Below, one piece after another: positions 14,286 to 22,445 of a stretch of DNA of 24,203 bases. Below the pieces are notes generated by a model that did not search any database, was not told the origin of the DNA, and was given only the letters and a program-made list of their open reading frames with translations. A program made the position numbers and the translations under genes. Source of the stretch: an uncultured Clostridia bacterium (lineage in GTDB: Bacteria > Bacillota > Clostridia > Christensenellales > Borkfalkiaceae); contig CANRAI010000007.1 in the NCBI GenBank assembly GCA_947628555.1, positions 1 to 24,203 of the forward strand. Direction: 5' to 3'. Every line of letters starts with the position of its first letter. The stretch's first letter is position 1.

Positions 14286-15326
14286 TTATTGTTTCAAGGG
14301 CAGGGAAACGGTAAATTCCGAACCTTCTCCCGGCTTGCTCGACACGGCGATTTCACCCCCCGCAAGGGCGCATATACGCTTGCATATGGCAAGCCCCAGC
14401 CCGTTGCCTTCCACCGGCTTAGCCGTTTCCGAGCGGTAGTATTTATCGAAAATATGGGGCAGGTCCTCTTCCTTTATGCCGCATCCGCTGTCTTTGAACG
14501 CAGCTACCGCAAAATTGCCCGAACGCTTCAAACTTATATTTATTTTTCCGCCCTCGGGAGTGAATTTTACCGCGTTTGACAGAAGATTAAGCCATACCTG
14601 TCTTAAAAGCGCGCTGTCGCCGTTTATTTTCAACGGTTCGAGGTCGGCGGATACCTCTATATTCTTTTCATCCCATTCCCTTGCCAGAAGAACTATACAG
14701 TCGCTTATTTCCGAGTCGAGTTTTATGGGCTTATTTTCGCCGAGAAGCTGCTGGCTTTCGAGTTTGGAAAGGATAAGGGTGCTGTCGGCAAGCCTGAAAA
14801 GCCTGCCCGCCTCGTCCGAAATTATTCTTAATAGCTTTTTCTGCTCCTCTTCCGAAAGCCCCCCTTCCAAAAGAAGATTGGCAAAACCCTGTATAGAAAA
14901 AAGCGGGGTTTTTATTTCATGCGAAAAGCTGTGTACAAAGTCCTCGCGCATGTTCCGCGCGGAGCGCAGCTCTTTGGTCATCTTGTTGAAGTTGAGATAA
15001 ATCCGCGAAAAGGCGTCGCGGCGGCCGTATTGGATTTCGGTTGTATAGTCGCCTTCGGCTACGCGGTTGAGGCTGTCTATTATTATCTGCGCCTTGCGGA
15101 ATTCGAAATAGAATAAAGCGACTATTGTCACGGTAAATATAAGCGCAAATCCCGAAAGCGCTATGAATGAAATGGTATATGCGTCGAAACCCCTGTCGTT
15201 GAAAAAAGTATTAAGAACAGCTACGGTTATCGAAGCCGCCGCAATCAGCGCGGCAAATACAAGAACGCCTATGCCGAAAAGCAGCAAGCCCCTCTTTGTT
15301 CTGCGGCCTGTAAAAAACTTGTTCAT
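14286..15326 (-). CDS. Membrane sensor histidine kinase
   Basis: The 346-residue product has two membrane helices (about 13-39 and 50-74) with only about ten residues between them, so it has almost no extracellular sensor. A HAMP-like linker (76-127), HisKA with phosphoacceptor His136 in FSHEIKTPL, and HATPase_c follow, with N-box LLSNAVKF (N251), G1 DSGCGI (279-284), F-box IFDKYYR and G2 GNGLGLAI (308-315). The short loop suggests sensing within the membrane or through a partner, as in intramembrane-sensing kinases of Bacillota. Its ATG overlaps the response-regulator stop (ATGA), so translation is coupled. The CDF exporter downstream is the probable output or partner. Confidence 0.95.
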   Translation of the reverse strand: MNKFFTGRRTKRGLLLFGIGVLVFAALIAAASITVAVLNTFFNDRGFDAYTISFIALSGFALIFTVTIVALFYFEFRKAQIIIDSLNRVAEGDYTTEIQYGRRDAFSRIYLNFNKMTKELRSARNMREDFVHSFSHEIKTPLFSIQGFANLLLEGGLSEEEQKKLLRIISDEAGRLFRLADSTLILSKLESQQLLGENKPIKLDSEISDCIVLLAREWDEKNIEVSADLEPLKINGDSALLRQVWLNLLSNAVKFTPEGGKINISLKRSGNFAVAAFKDSGCGIKEEDLPHIFDKYYRSETAKPVEGNGLGLAICKRICALAGGEIAVSSKPGEGSEFTVSLPLKQ

Positions 15327-15994
15327 TTTTTTATCACCGCCTTATAGCCTACCCCGCGGATAGTGCATATTTCAAATTCCTCGTATCCCTCAAAGCGCTT
15401 TCTGAGCCTGTTGATGTGCGTGCGCACGGTGCTTTCGTCGCTTTCGGAACCGTATCCCCAAACGCTGTCCAAAATATTTTCCTTTGTGAATATCTTGTTG
15501 GGATAGGAAAGAAGAAGATATAAAAGCCGGAATTCCTTTGTGGGCAGTTCTTCCGCCGTATTCCCCTTAGTTACCGTAAAGGACGCGGCGTCAACCACCA
15601 CCTCGCCCACGACTATTTTTCCCTCGTTGGAAATTTTATAACGCCTTAAAAGGGCGTCTATGCGCCATATCAGCTCTTCGAAGTTGACGGGTTTGGTCAT
15701 ATAATCGTCGCAGCCCGCGGCAAAACCCCGCCCCTTGTCCGCCATTGCGTCCTTTGCCGTAAGCATTATCACGGGCGTTTCGCTGCCCCTCGAACGCAGT
15801 ATCTCCACAAAGGAAAAACCGTCCGTTTCGGGCATCATCACGTCGGTTATAATAAGGTCTATTCCGCCTTTTTCGAGAATTCCGAGGGCGGGCCGCGCCC
15901 CCGAAGCCGAAATTACGCCGTAGCGCGAGCGCAGGCGCATTTCAAGCAACAGGCGGACGTTGTCGTCGTCCTCGACCACGAGTATATTTGCCAT
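15323..15994 (-). CDS. OmpR/PhoB-family response regulator
   Basis: The 223-residue product contains a receiver domain (1-115) with acidic pocket D9/D10, phosphoacceptor D51 (IITDVMMPETDG), T79 and K101 (MTKP), followed by a winged-helix DNA-binding domain (about 128-222, with EFRLLYLLLSYPNKIFTKENIL and the wing VRTHINRLRKRF). It is the first gene of the unit with the histidine kinase and CDF exporter. GGAG lies just before its ATG. Targets are unknown; autoregulation is likely for this class. Confidence 0.96.
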   Translation of the reverse strand: MANILVVEDDDNVRLLLEMRLRSRYGVISASGARPALGILEKGGIDLIITDVMMPETDGFSFVEILRSRGSETPVIMLTAKDAMADKGRGFAAGCDDYMTKPVNFEELIWRIDALLRRYKISNEGKIVVGEVVVDAASFTVTKGNTAEELPTKEFRLLYLLLSYPNKIFTKENILDSVWGYGSESDESTVRTHINRLRKRFEGYEEFEICTIRGVGYKAVIKK

Positions 15995-16015
15995 AATTTC
16001 TCCTTCATTTACTAC

Positions 16016-16044
16016 ATTTTAATATATAAGCCGAAAAAAATCAA
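16016..16044 (-). promoter_or_regulatory. Promoter of the response regulator-kinase-CDF unit
   Basis: On the minus strand, -35 TTGATT (16039-16044) and -10 TAAAAT (16016-16021) are 17 bases apart, with a short leader holding GAAGGAG before the ATG at 15994. No clear direct repeats for an OmpR-type regulator are visible. Confidence 0.6.
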
Positions 16045-16118
16045 TTTAAGTTTATATTCATTTTACAAATGCGAAGTATATTTTAAACGTTATTACAGTC
16101 GTATAACGCGGAGAAAAT

Positions 16119-17297
16119 ATGAAAATAGTTATAGTTATCGACCTTATAGACAACTTGACCAACGGTTCGGTAATGACGGCGAGACGTTTTGCCGACGGGC
16201 TTAGGGAGCGCGGACACGAAGTATGTATTGTCGCCGTAGGGGCGGACGGCGCCGACGACGTTGCCGTAAGCGAAAGATATGTTCCGATTTTAAGCGAAGT
16301 ATCGGCTAAAAACCAAATCAAGTTCGGGAAATTCGAACGCGAAAAGGTTATGAAAGCCTTTGAAGGCGCGGACGTCGTGCATTTTATCTTTCCATTCAAA
16401 CTCGAAAAAAAGTGCAAAAAACTTGCGGACGAAATGGGTATCCCCACTACCGCGGCTTTTCACGTCCAGCCGGAGGACATAAGCTATAACATTCACATGG
16501 AAAAATTCCGGCCTTTGAACAGCTATATTTACAGCTATTTACGGCGGAAATTTTACAAAAAATTCAGAAGAATCCACTGTCCTTCGCGATTTATCGCAAA
16601 CCAGCTTGACTCCCACGGCTACAAGGCGGAGCTCTACGTTATTTCGAACGGTTTCGACAGGGACTTCAAACCGCCAGAAACAAAGCCCGAAAACGAAAAA
16701 TTTGAAATCGTAATGGTGGGGCGGCTTGCGCCGGAAAAGAAGCAGAAAATCCTTATTTCTGCGGTTGCGGAATCGAAATTCAAGAACAGGATACATCTTA
16801 CCCTTTTGGGTAACGGTCCTTGCAAAAAGAAACTTTCGCGGCAGGCTGAAAAGCTGGGCGTGGATTGCAGTTTCGACTTTTTGCCCAAAGAAAAGCTGAT
16901 AGCGAAATTACAGCGGAGCGACCTGTACGTGCACGCTTCCACCGTGGAAATAGAAGCCATTGCCTGCATAGAGGCTATTGCCTGCGGGCTTGTGCCCGTC
17001 ATTTCCGATTCCGAACTTTCGGCTACCCCGCAGTTCGCGTTGGACGAACGTTCCCTTTTCAAAAACGACGACCACGCGGAACTTGCGAAAAAGATAGACT
17101 TTTGGCTGGAAAATGCGGACGAACGCAAGAAAATGGGCGCGAAGTACGCCGCGTCCGCAAAAAAATACGCCCTCGACAATTCTCTTATTCTTGCCGAGAG
17201 AATGTTTACCGACGAAATAAACGAATGCCGCGCCGCGAAAACAAGGCAGAACGCAAACGCGGCTTACGCTACTAATGCAGAAGCGCGGAACATATAA
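16119..17297 (+). CDS. GT4-family glycosyltransferase, probably glycolipid-forming
   Basis: The 392-residue product has the GT-B fold: an N-terminal acceptor domain (glycine/Asn loop NLTNGSVMTARRFADGL; His115 in AAFHVQPE) and a C-terminal nucleotide-sugar domain (VMVGRLAPEKKQ at 199-210) with the retaining GT4 EX7E motif E277/E285 (EIEAIACIE). The SYNIHMEKF and YSYLRRKFYKKF stretches and basic surface are typical of membrane-associated enzymes such as diacylglycerol glucosyltransferases of Gram-positive bacteria, so a glycolipid or lipoteichoic-acid anchor role is likely but not proven. GGAG precedes the ATG. The last residues are Ala/Asn-rich and overlap the following membrane protein gene by 23 bases, implying co-expression. 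Confidence 0.9.
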   Translation: MKIVIVIDLIDNLTNGSVMTARRFADGLRERGHEVCIVAVGADGADDVAVSERYVPILSEVSAKNQIKFGKFEREKVMKAFEGADVVHFIFPFKLEKKCKKLADEMGIPTTAAFHVQPEDISYNIHMEKFRPLNSYIYSYLRRKFYKKFRRIHCPSRFIANQLDSHGYKAELYVISNGFDRDFKPPETKPENEKFEIVMVGRLAPEKKQKILISAVAESKFKNRIHLTLLGNGPCKKKLSRQAEKLGVDCSFDFLPKEKLIAKLQRSDLYVHASTVEIEAIACIEAIACGLVPVISDSELSATPQFALDERSLFKNDDHAELAKKIDFWLENADERKKMGAKYAASAKKYALDNSLILAERMFTDEINECRAAKTRQNANAAYATNAEARNI

Positions 17298-17973
17298 AAA
17301 ATCGGGCGCGGCGGCGCGTTTCAGGCACAATTACGAATACCGTACCGTAGTTTCCACTCTTTTTTCATCCGCGGTCACCACGGCAATGGGCGTGTACAAC
17401 TTGGTTCTTGCCGCGTTTGCGGAAGGCATGGGCGCCGTATGGTTCGCCACGCTTTCCGGTTATTATTTCTTTCTTGCCGCCGCCAGAACAGCGACGCTTA
17501 TATCGCATAGGATAGGCTTCAAACGGGATGAAAACGAGAGATTGCGCGACAGGCGCAACGCGAAAAATTATTTGGCTTGCGGCGGACTTTTAGTGCCTAT
17601 GACCCTCGCCTTTGCGGGCGTTACGATACTTACCGTATCGCGAGGTTTTCATCAGGTCTATTACGGGCATCTTATATTTGCCGCGGCGTTTTACGCCTTT
17701 TACAAGATTATAACGGCTATCCTGAATACCGTTAAGGCGGCAAAAGGAGAAAGTCTTACCGTGCAGGCTTTAAGGAGCATTTGCATTGCGGACGCGCTTG
17801 TTTCCGTAGTTTCCCTGCAATCCGCCATGCTTGCCGCGTTCCCCGCGGGGGAGGGAATAAACGTCGCGATTTTCAACGCGGCTACGGGCGGAACGGCGTG
17901 CGCCTTGATACTTATTTTGGGCACATTTATGATTATCCGCGGCGCCCGCCGCCTAAAAGAACAGAATATCTAA
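17275..17973 (+). CDS. Six-helix integral membrane protein of unknown function
   Basis: The 232-residue product has a basic N-terminus (QKRGTYKKSGAAARFRHN) and six predicted membrane helices (about 26-47, 53-75, 99-121, 127-149, 167-189, 195-220) with short loops. A charged cytoplasmic loop (HRIGFKRDENERLRDRRNAKN) follows helix 2. It is not recognised as a transporter family. The start overlaps the glycosyltransferase gene and lacks a clear Shine-Dalgarno, so translation is probably coupled. The partnership suggests a role near glycolipid synthesis or transport, but nothing in the sequence proves it. Confidence 0.8.
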   Translation: MQKRGTYKKSGAAARFRHNYEYRTVVSTLFSSAVTTAMGVYNLVLAAFAEGMGAVWFATLSGYYFFLAAARTATLISHRIGFKRDENERLRDRRNAKNYLACGGLLVPMTLAFAGVTILTVSRGFHQVYYGHLIFAAAFYAFYKIITAILNTVKAAKGESLTVQALRSICIADALVSVVSLQSAMLAAFPAGEGINVAIFNAATGGTACALILILGTFMIIRGARRLKEQNI

Positions 17974-17990
17974 TTCAATGAATTGAGCCG

Positions 17991-18035
17991 ATATCAAAAG
18001 CGGCGGACGCGTTAATGCGTCCGCCGCTTTGATAT
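17991..18035. terminator. Long hairpin between convergent transcripts
   Basis: The arms ATATCAAA(A)GCGGCGGACGC and GCGTCCGCCGCTTTGATAT pair over 19 bp with one bulged A around the loop GTTAAT. It lies 18 bases after the membrane-protein stop and about 60 bases after the convergent epimerase stop on the other strand. The U-tract is weak on both strands. Confidence 0.7.
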
Positions 18036-18093
18036 AGTTTATGAATTTTTCGGGCCACTAAATCCGTTCTTTCCTTTGCAGTAGTCATAAAAA

Positions 18094-19089
18094 TTAATCT
18101 GCCTTCCGCAAAGAGCTCAAAACAATCTTTATTCCTTCTTCGAACTTAGTAGATGGAATCCAACCGACGTCTTTGGTCAGTTCCGAAATATCCGCTTCAA
18201 GACGCATTACCTGCTTTTCGGCATAAGGGATTGCGCCGAGGTCAATTTTATCTTCGGCGCCACATTCGCGTGCAATTATGCGTATGAAATCCGCAAGAGG
18301 ACGCGCTTTACCGCTACCCAATACATAAGTTTTGCCGTCAATTCCCTTTTCACCCAAAAGCCGAAACGCTTCGGCAGCGTCTCCGCTGTATAAATAATCC
18401 CAAAGCTGTTCGCCTTTGGTAAACGGAGCGCGTTCACCTTTTAGAAGCTTATTTATAGTCGTGGTAATCATTGTTTCGTTACCGTCGTTCGGTCCGTAAA
18501 CGCTCACAATCCGCACCCAAATAAAACGAATTCCAAGCTGGCGCGCACGTTCGCGGCACATTTGCCCCGCGCATAATTTGGCTATGCCGTAACCGTTTTC
18601 CGGGAAAGAGGGCGTATCGGCTTGCAACCGTCCTTCTACTCTGCCGTACTCCGCCTGAGAACCCGCGCCGATAAAGGTATGGCAACCAAATCGCTTTGCA
18701 AGCTCTACCGCGTCAAGCGCATATGTAATGTTTTGTGTTTGCTTGAAAATATCTTGCCGTGTGGAACCGGATACTCCATCCCATGCCAAATGATAAAACA
18801 CATCATAACTTTCTTGCTCAATATTTTCGAGCGAGGATAATTCCTGCAAAGTGCAATAAATCCTCTTCAACAAGGGATGGTGGGGCAATCTATCATTGTG
18901 CGGCGAACCTTCACGTATAATAGCCCCTACTTTTATTCCTTTATTTAAAAGATTTTCCACAACCGCCGTACCGATAGACCCCGTCGCGCCGGTTATTAAA
19001 ACACTTTTATTTTTTAATAAATTATAATCGCAATTTGATTCAAAATTGCTCTCTATGTCATTAGAAACATTATCCAAGGGATTATACAT
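18094..19089 (-). CDS. Extended SDR NAD(P)-dependent epimerase/reductase of the CDP-sugar operon
   Basis: The 331-residue product has a Rossmann fold with GATGSIG (34-40), Ser144 in GAGSQAEYG and the Tyr167-x3-Lys171 catalytic pair (YGIAK), then a substrate-binding half with VSVYGPNDGNE. About 28 extra residues precede the first strand. GGAG lies six bases before the ATG. As the last gene of the rfbF-rfbG-rfbH-transketolase operon it should act on a late CDP-sugar. Relatives include CDP-abequose/paratose synthases (C4 reductases) and other NDP-sugar reductases. Because the operon also encodes a split transketolase that could build a branch at C4, it may instead reduce the ketone of the branch, as the reductase YerF does for yersiniose. 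The reaction is therefore inferred. Confidence 0.85.
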   Translation of the reverse strand: MYNPLDNVSNDIESNFESNCDYNLLKNKSVLITGATGSIGTAVVENLLNKGIKVGAIIREGSPHNDRLPHHPLLKRIYCTLQELSSLENIEQESYDVFYHLAWDGVSGSTRQDIFKQTQNITYALDAVELAKRFGCHTFIGAGSQAEYGRVEGRLQADTPSFPENGYGIAKLCAGQMCRERARQLGIRFIWVRIVSVYGPNDGNETMITTTINKLLKGERAPFTKGEQLWDYLYSGDAAEAFRLLGEKGIDGKTYVLGSGKARPLADFIRIIARECGAEDKIDLGAIPYAEKQVMRLEADISELTKDVGWIPSTKFEEGIKIVLSSLRKAD

Positions 19090-19148
19090 AACTATCTCCC
19101 AAAGGGATTTAATTACCCCCTTTTTTATTTTTTTTAAACTATAAATAC

Positions 19149-20102
19149 TTAAATATTGCTTTTAAAAAATTCAATCATTGAATTTTTTAAGCCGTCGGCG
19201 TCATATCCGAATTGATGATACAAATAAGGCGCATGAGCCATTGGCACAAATTTATCCGTTATTCCCAATATTTTGAAGTTAACAGCCAGCTTCTCTTCGG
19301 CTAAAATACTTGCGACCATAAACCCCAAACCGCCTATAATATTATGGTCTTGTGCAACTATAATACGCCCGGTTTTAGCAGCGTCGATTATAGCCTGCCT
19401 GTCGATTGGTTTAATAGTGTGCATATCGACAACGCGAATTTTTTTATTAAATTCACGCCTAATCTGCAATGCGGCCTCAATTGCAAATTGAACGGTAACG
19501 CCCGAACATATATAAGCTCCGTCGCCGCCTTTTATCGGTATTGCGGCTTTGCCTATTTCAAATGCGTCTTTTTCGCCGTATATATCTTGCTGTGCTTCTA
19601 CGGAAGTCCTGAAATACACAGGTCCGACTTTTTGCACAGCCTGTTTAAGAAGTATTTTTGCCTGCGTGGCGTCGCTTGGTTCGATAACCGTCATTCCGGG
19701 CATACTTGTCATAATTGCACAATCTTCGATAGCCCAATGCGTAGCTCCCGAAATTCCGCCCGAAACACCCGAATATGAAGCGATAAGTTTGACGTTGGCA
19801 TTATTATAGGCAATATCCGTCCTGACCTGTTCGCAGGCGCGCATAGTCAAAAAAGGCGCCATAGAGAAAGCCAAAGGAATAAAACCCTCGTACGCCAACC
19901 CCGCGGAAAAACTTACCAAGTTCTGCTCGGCTATTCCCACGTTAAAAGACCTTTGGGAAAATTTTTCAGCAAAACTTTTATTCCTGCTTGTTCCCATAAG
20001 GTCAGCGTTGACAACCACCAGTTTATCAAATTCTTTTCCCAACTCCGAAACGTATTCGCCTAAAATGTTTCTGACAAATACTTTTTCAGTCTTCTCTTGC
20101 AT
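19149..20102 (-). CDS. Transketolase-like C-terminal subunit (pyrimidine-binding half)
   Basis: The 317-residue product corresponds to the Pyr-binding and C-terminal domains of transketolase. Glu59 in FNVGIAEQNLVSF is the glutamate that activates thiamine diphosphate. The remaining hallmarks are the strand/loop VNADLMGTSRNKSF and a C-terminal domain with GAYICSGV and VAQDHNIIGGLG. Its ATG lies inside the end of the N-terminal subunit gene (17-base overlap), so the two are made together and should form an alpha2-beta2 enzyme. Split transketolases exist in central metabolism, but placement within a CDP-3,6-dideoxysugar operon points to nucleotide-sugar chemistry: ketol transfer onto a keto-sugar. 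Confidence 0.92.
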   Translation of the reverse strand: MQEKTEKVFVRNILGEYVSELGKEFDKLVVVNADLMGTSRNKSFAEKFSQRSFNVGIAEQNLVSFSAGLAYEGFIPLAFSMAPFLTMRACEQVRTDIAYNNANVKLIASYSGVSGGISGATHWAIEDCAIMTSMPGMTVIEPSDATQAKILLKQAVQKVGPVYFRTSVEAQQDIYGEKDAFEIGKAAIPIKGGDGAYICSGVTVQFAIEAALQIRREFNKKIRVVDMHTIKPIDRQAIIDAAKTGRIIVAQDHNIIGGLGFMVASILAEEKLAVNFKILGITDKFVPMAHAPYLYHQFGYDADGLKNSMIEFFKSNI

Positions 20103-20949
20103 TTTTGCCCCATTTCAAATAAAAATTATCTTCGAGAATTTTTACACTTTGCAAATATTGTTCTTCATTGATTTTACCGGCATGCCATTTCGCCTGATTT
20201 TCCATAAAAGGAACACCTTTCCCTTTTACCGTTTTACAAATTAAAACGGTTGGCTTATCGGAATCCGCTTTCGGCAAATTATCAAAATTTTCTTTGATTT
20301 TCGACATATCGTTGCCGTCAAATTCTATTACGTTCCACCCAAACACTTGGTATTTTTCAGCCAAATTCCCTATCCCCGAAATTTCGCTGACGGCGCCGTC
20401 CGCTTGAAAGCCGTTGCAATCAACTATTGCAACCAAATTCCCGAGTTGATATTTTACCGAATTCATCGCCGCTTCCCAAACCGAACCCTCTTCCTGTTCT
20501 CCGTCGCCCATAACGGTATAGACCCTGTTTATTGTATTTTTTTTCAGTTTCAATGCTGCGGCGATTCCGCACGCGACAGGCATTCCATGCCCTAGGCTTC
20601 CTGTTGATACTTCTACATACGGATTGACAAGGTTACATGAGTGCATAGAAAATCTGCCCCCGTCGGCAGCATATTCTTTAAAAACGTCGTCAACCTCAAA
20701 ACAACCTATCGCTGCCTGATTTAAGCTGGTTACCGCCGAAGCATGTCCTTTTGAAAGCACAAAACGATCCCTATTTTCAGATTTGGGGTTGTCCTTATCA
20801 TACTTCATTTGGTACTGCCATAAGGCAGTCATAACGTCGGCTATTGAAAGATCTCCGCCGATATGAATAGTCTGCATCGTACACAGTTTTAAAAGTTGAA
20901 GTCTGATGTTCAATGCTGCTTTTTCAAGTTCATAAATTTTTTTCAACAT
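20086..20949 (-). CDS. Transketolase-like N-terminal subunit (thiamine diphosphate-binding half)
   Basis: The 287-residue product is the PP-binding half of a transketolase. His69 in SKGHAS and the H121-containing GSLGHGMP loop match substrate-phosphate and cofactor positions. The thiamine diphosphate/Mg motif runs from GDG (148-150, GDGEQEEGS) to Asn179 (VDCNGFQADG). The start follows the rfbH stop by 12 bases with only a weak AGG site, so it is probably coupled to rfbH. The 3' end overlaps the C-terminal subunit gene. Ordinary transketolases use sugar phosphates; the operon suggests an acceptor carrying CDP. Confidence 0.93.
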   Translation of the reverse strand: MLKKIYELEKAALNIRLQLLKLCTMQTIHIGGDLSIADVMTALWQYQMKYDKDNPKSENRDRFVLSKGHASAVTSLNQAAIGCFEVDDVFKEYAADGGRFSMHSCNLVNPYVEVSTGSLGHGMPVACGIAAALKLKKNTINRVYTVMGDGEQEEGSVWEAAMNSVKYQLGNLVAIVDCNGFQADGAVSEISGIGNLAEKYQVFGWNVIEFDGNDMSKIKENFDNLPKADSDKPTVLICKTVKGKGVPFMENQAKWHAGKINEEQYLQSVKILEDNFYLKWGKNARED

Positions 20950-20961
20950 ACTAAACCTGTA

Positions 20962-22299
20962 TTATTTAGTTGATTGTATAATGACTTTTGCCATATAATC
21001 AATCATTTCGTCTGTCATCCCGGGATAAATGCCCACCCAAAACGAATTATTCATTATGTAGTCGGTGTTGGTCAAGTTGCCCGCAATTCTGTAATCCTTG
21101 CCCTGTTTCAAATCCTTAAAGCAAGGGTGCTTTGTTAAGTTTCCGCTGAATAGCAGCCGCGTCTGAATGTTTTTTCCCTCTATATATGATGTAATGTCGT
21201 TGCGCTTCAAGCCGCTTTCCGGACGTACCGATATCAAAAAGCCGAACCAACTTGGTTTGGAATTTTCGGCAGGGCAAGGTAGAATAAGACTGCCCTCGAC
21301 GGGCTTCAAAGCCTTTAACAGTCTTTCGAAGTTATTCCGTCTGCGTTCTATAAACGAAGGAAACTTTTTAAGCTGTTCACACCCTATTGCCGCCTGCATA
21401 TCGGTTACTTTAAGGTTATAGCCAAAGTGGGAATATACATATTTATGGTCGTAACCCTCGGGCAAATCGCCGAATTTACCGCTGAAACGTCGCCCGCAGA
21501 AATTATCATGCCCTGACGGGCATACGCAGTCTCTGCCCCAATCGCGGAAAGATAGTATAAGTCTGTTTAAAAGAGGGTTATCAGTATAAACGCAGCCTCC
21601 CTCGCCCATAGTCATATGGTGGGGGGGATAAAAACTGCTTGTGCCGATATCTCCCCAAGTTCCGGTGAATTTAGTTACGCCGTCTATCATATATTCAGAA
21701 CCGAGCGCGTCGCAGTTGTCCTCGACAAGCCAAAGATTGTGCCTTGTGCAAAATTCCTTTACCGCTTTTATGTTAAATGGGTTGCCAAGCGTGTGAGCAA
21801 TCATTACCGCCTTCGTCTTTGACGAAAGCGCTTTTTCAAGCATTGTAACGTCAATATTGTATTGAGGCACAGTCACATCAACAAAAACCGGTACAGCGCC
21901 GTATTGGATGACGGGCGTTACGGTTGTGGGAAAGCCGCAGGCAACAGTTATAACTTCGTCCCCCCTCTTTATTGCGCGGTCGCCCAATTCAGGCGCAGTT
22001 AAAACCGAAAACGCTATCAGATTTGCCGACGACCCGCTGTTGACCAGACGCGCATACTTCACGCCCAGCCACTTTGCAAACTCCGTTTCAAATTCCTCGG
22101 CAAACCTACCCGAAGTAAGCCAAAAATCAAGCGTTGCGTCCGTCAGAGCGCACATTTCCTTTTCGTCATAAACGCGCGCGGCATAAGTTATTCTGTCACC
22201 CTCTTTAAAAGGCTTTTTCTGTTTATAAACACGATAATATTCCGCGACCATCGCCTTGATTTTTTCCCTTGCTTCCTGCTCGGTCATATTTTCAAACAT
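20962..22299 (-). CDS. rfbH: CDP-4-dehydro-6-deoxyglucose 3-dehydrase (E1, RfbH)
   Basis: This PMP/[2Fe-2S] enzyme of the DegT/DnrJ/EryC1 fold removes the C3 hydroxyl of CDP-4-keto-6-deoxyglucose. The usual PLP lysine is replaced by His227 in SSFYPPHHMTMGEGG, the hallmark of E1. Iron-sulfur cysteines fit C-x-C-x7-C (C258, C260, C268 in RDCVCPSGHDNFCG) with Cys196 in EDNCDALGS as the likely fourth. Two starts are possible. ATG 22311 has no ribosome binding site, whereas ATG 22299 (MFENMTEQEA) has GGAG six bases upstream, so the 445-residue form is chosen. E1 needs a reductase partner (E3, RfbI); none is seen in this window, so it must lie elsewhere or be replaced. A 146-base spacer separates it from rfbG. 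Confidence 0.93.
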   Translation of the reverse strand: MFENMTEQEAREKIKAMVAEYYRVYKQKKPFKEGDRITYAARVYDEKEMCALTDATLDFWLTSGRFAEEFETEFAKWLGVKYARLVNSGSSANLIAFSVLTAPELGDRAIKRGDEVITVACGFPTTVTPVIQYGAVPVFVDVTVPQYNIDVTMLEKALSSKTKAVMIAHTLGNPFNIKAVKEFCTRHNLWLVEDNCDALGSEYMIDGVTKFTGTWGDIGTSSFYPPHHMTMGEGGCVYTDNPLLNRLILSFRDWGRDCVCPSGHDNFCGRRFSGKFGDLPEGYDHKYVYSHFGYNLKVTDMQAAIGCEQLKKFPSFIERRRNNFERLLKALKPVEGSLILPCPAENSKPSWFGFLISVRPESGLKRNDITSYIEGKNIQTRLLFSGNLTKHPCFKDLKQGKDYRIAGNLTNTDYIMNNSFWVGIYPGMTDEMIDYMAKVIIQSTK

Positions 22300-22445
22300 A
22301 TATTTCTCCATTCGTTAACTTTCTTTATTTCCGTTGGACGACTGAACGGCATCCTGCAAACTATCTGTTAGCTACCAAATAACGAAAAAACCGTCACGGC
22401 AAGCGTGGCAGGAATATGAGAATGAGCGCTTAACGCTTTTTGAAT

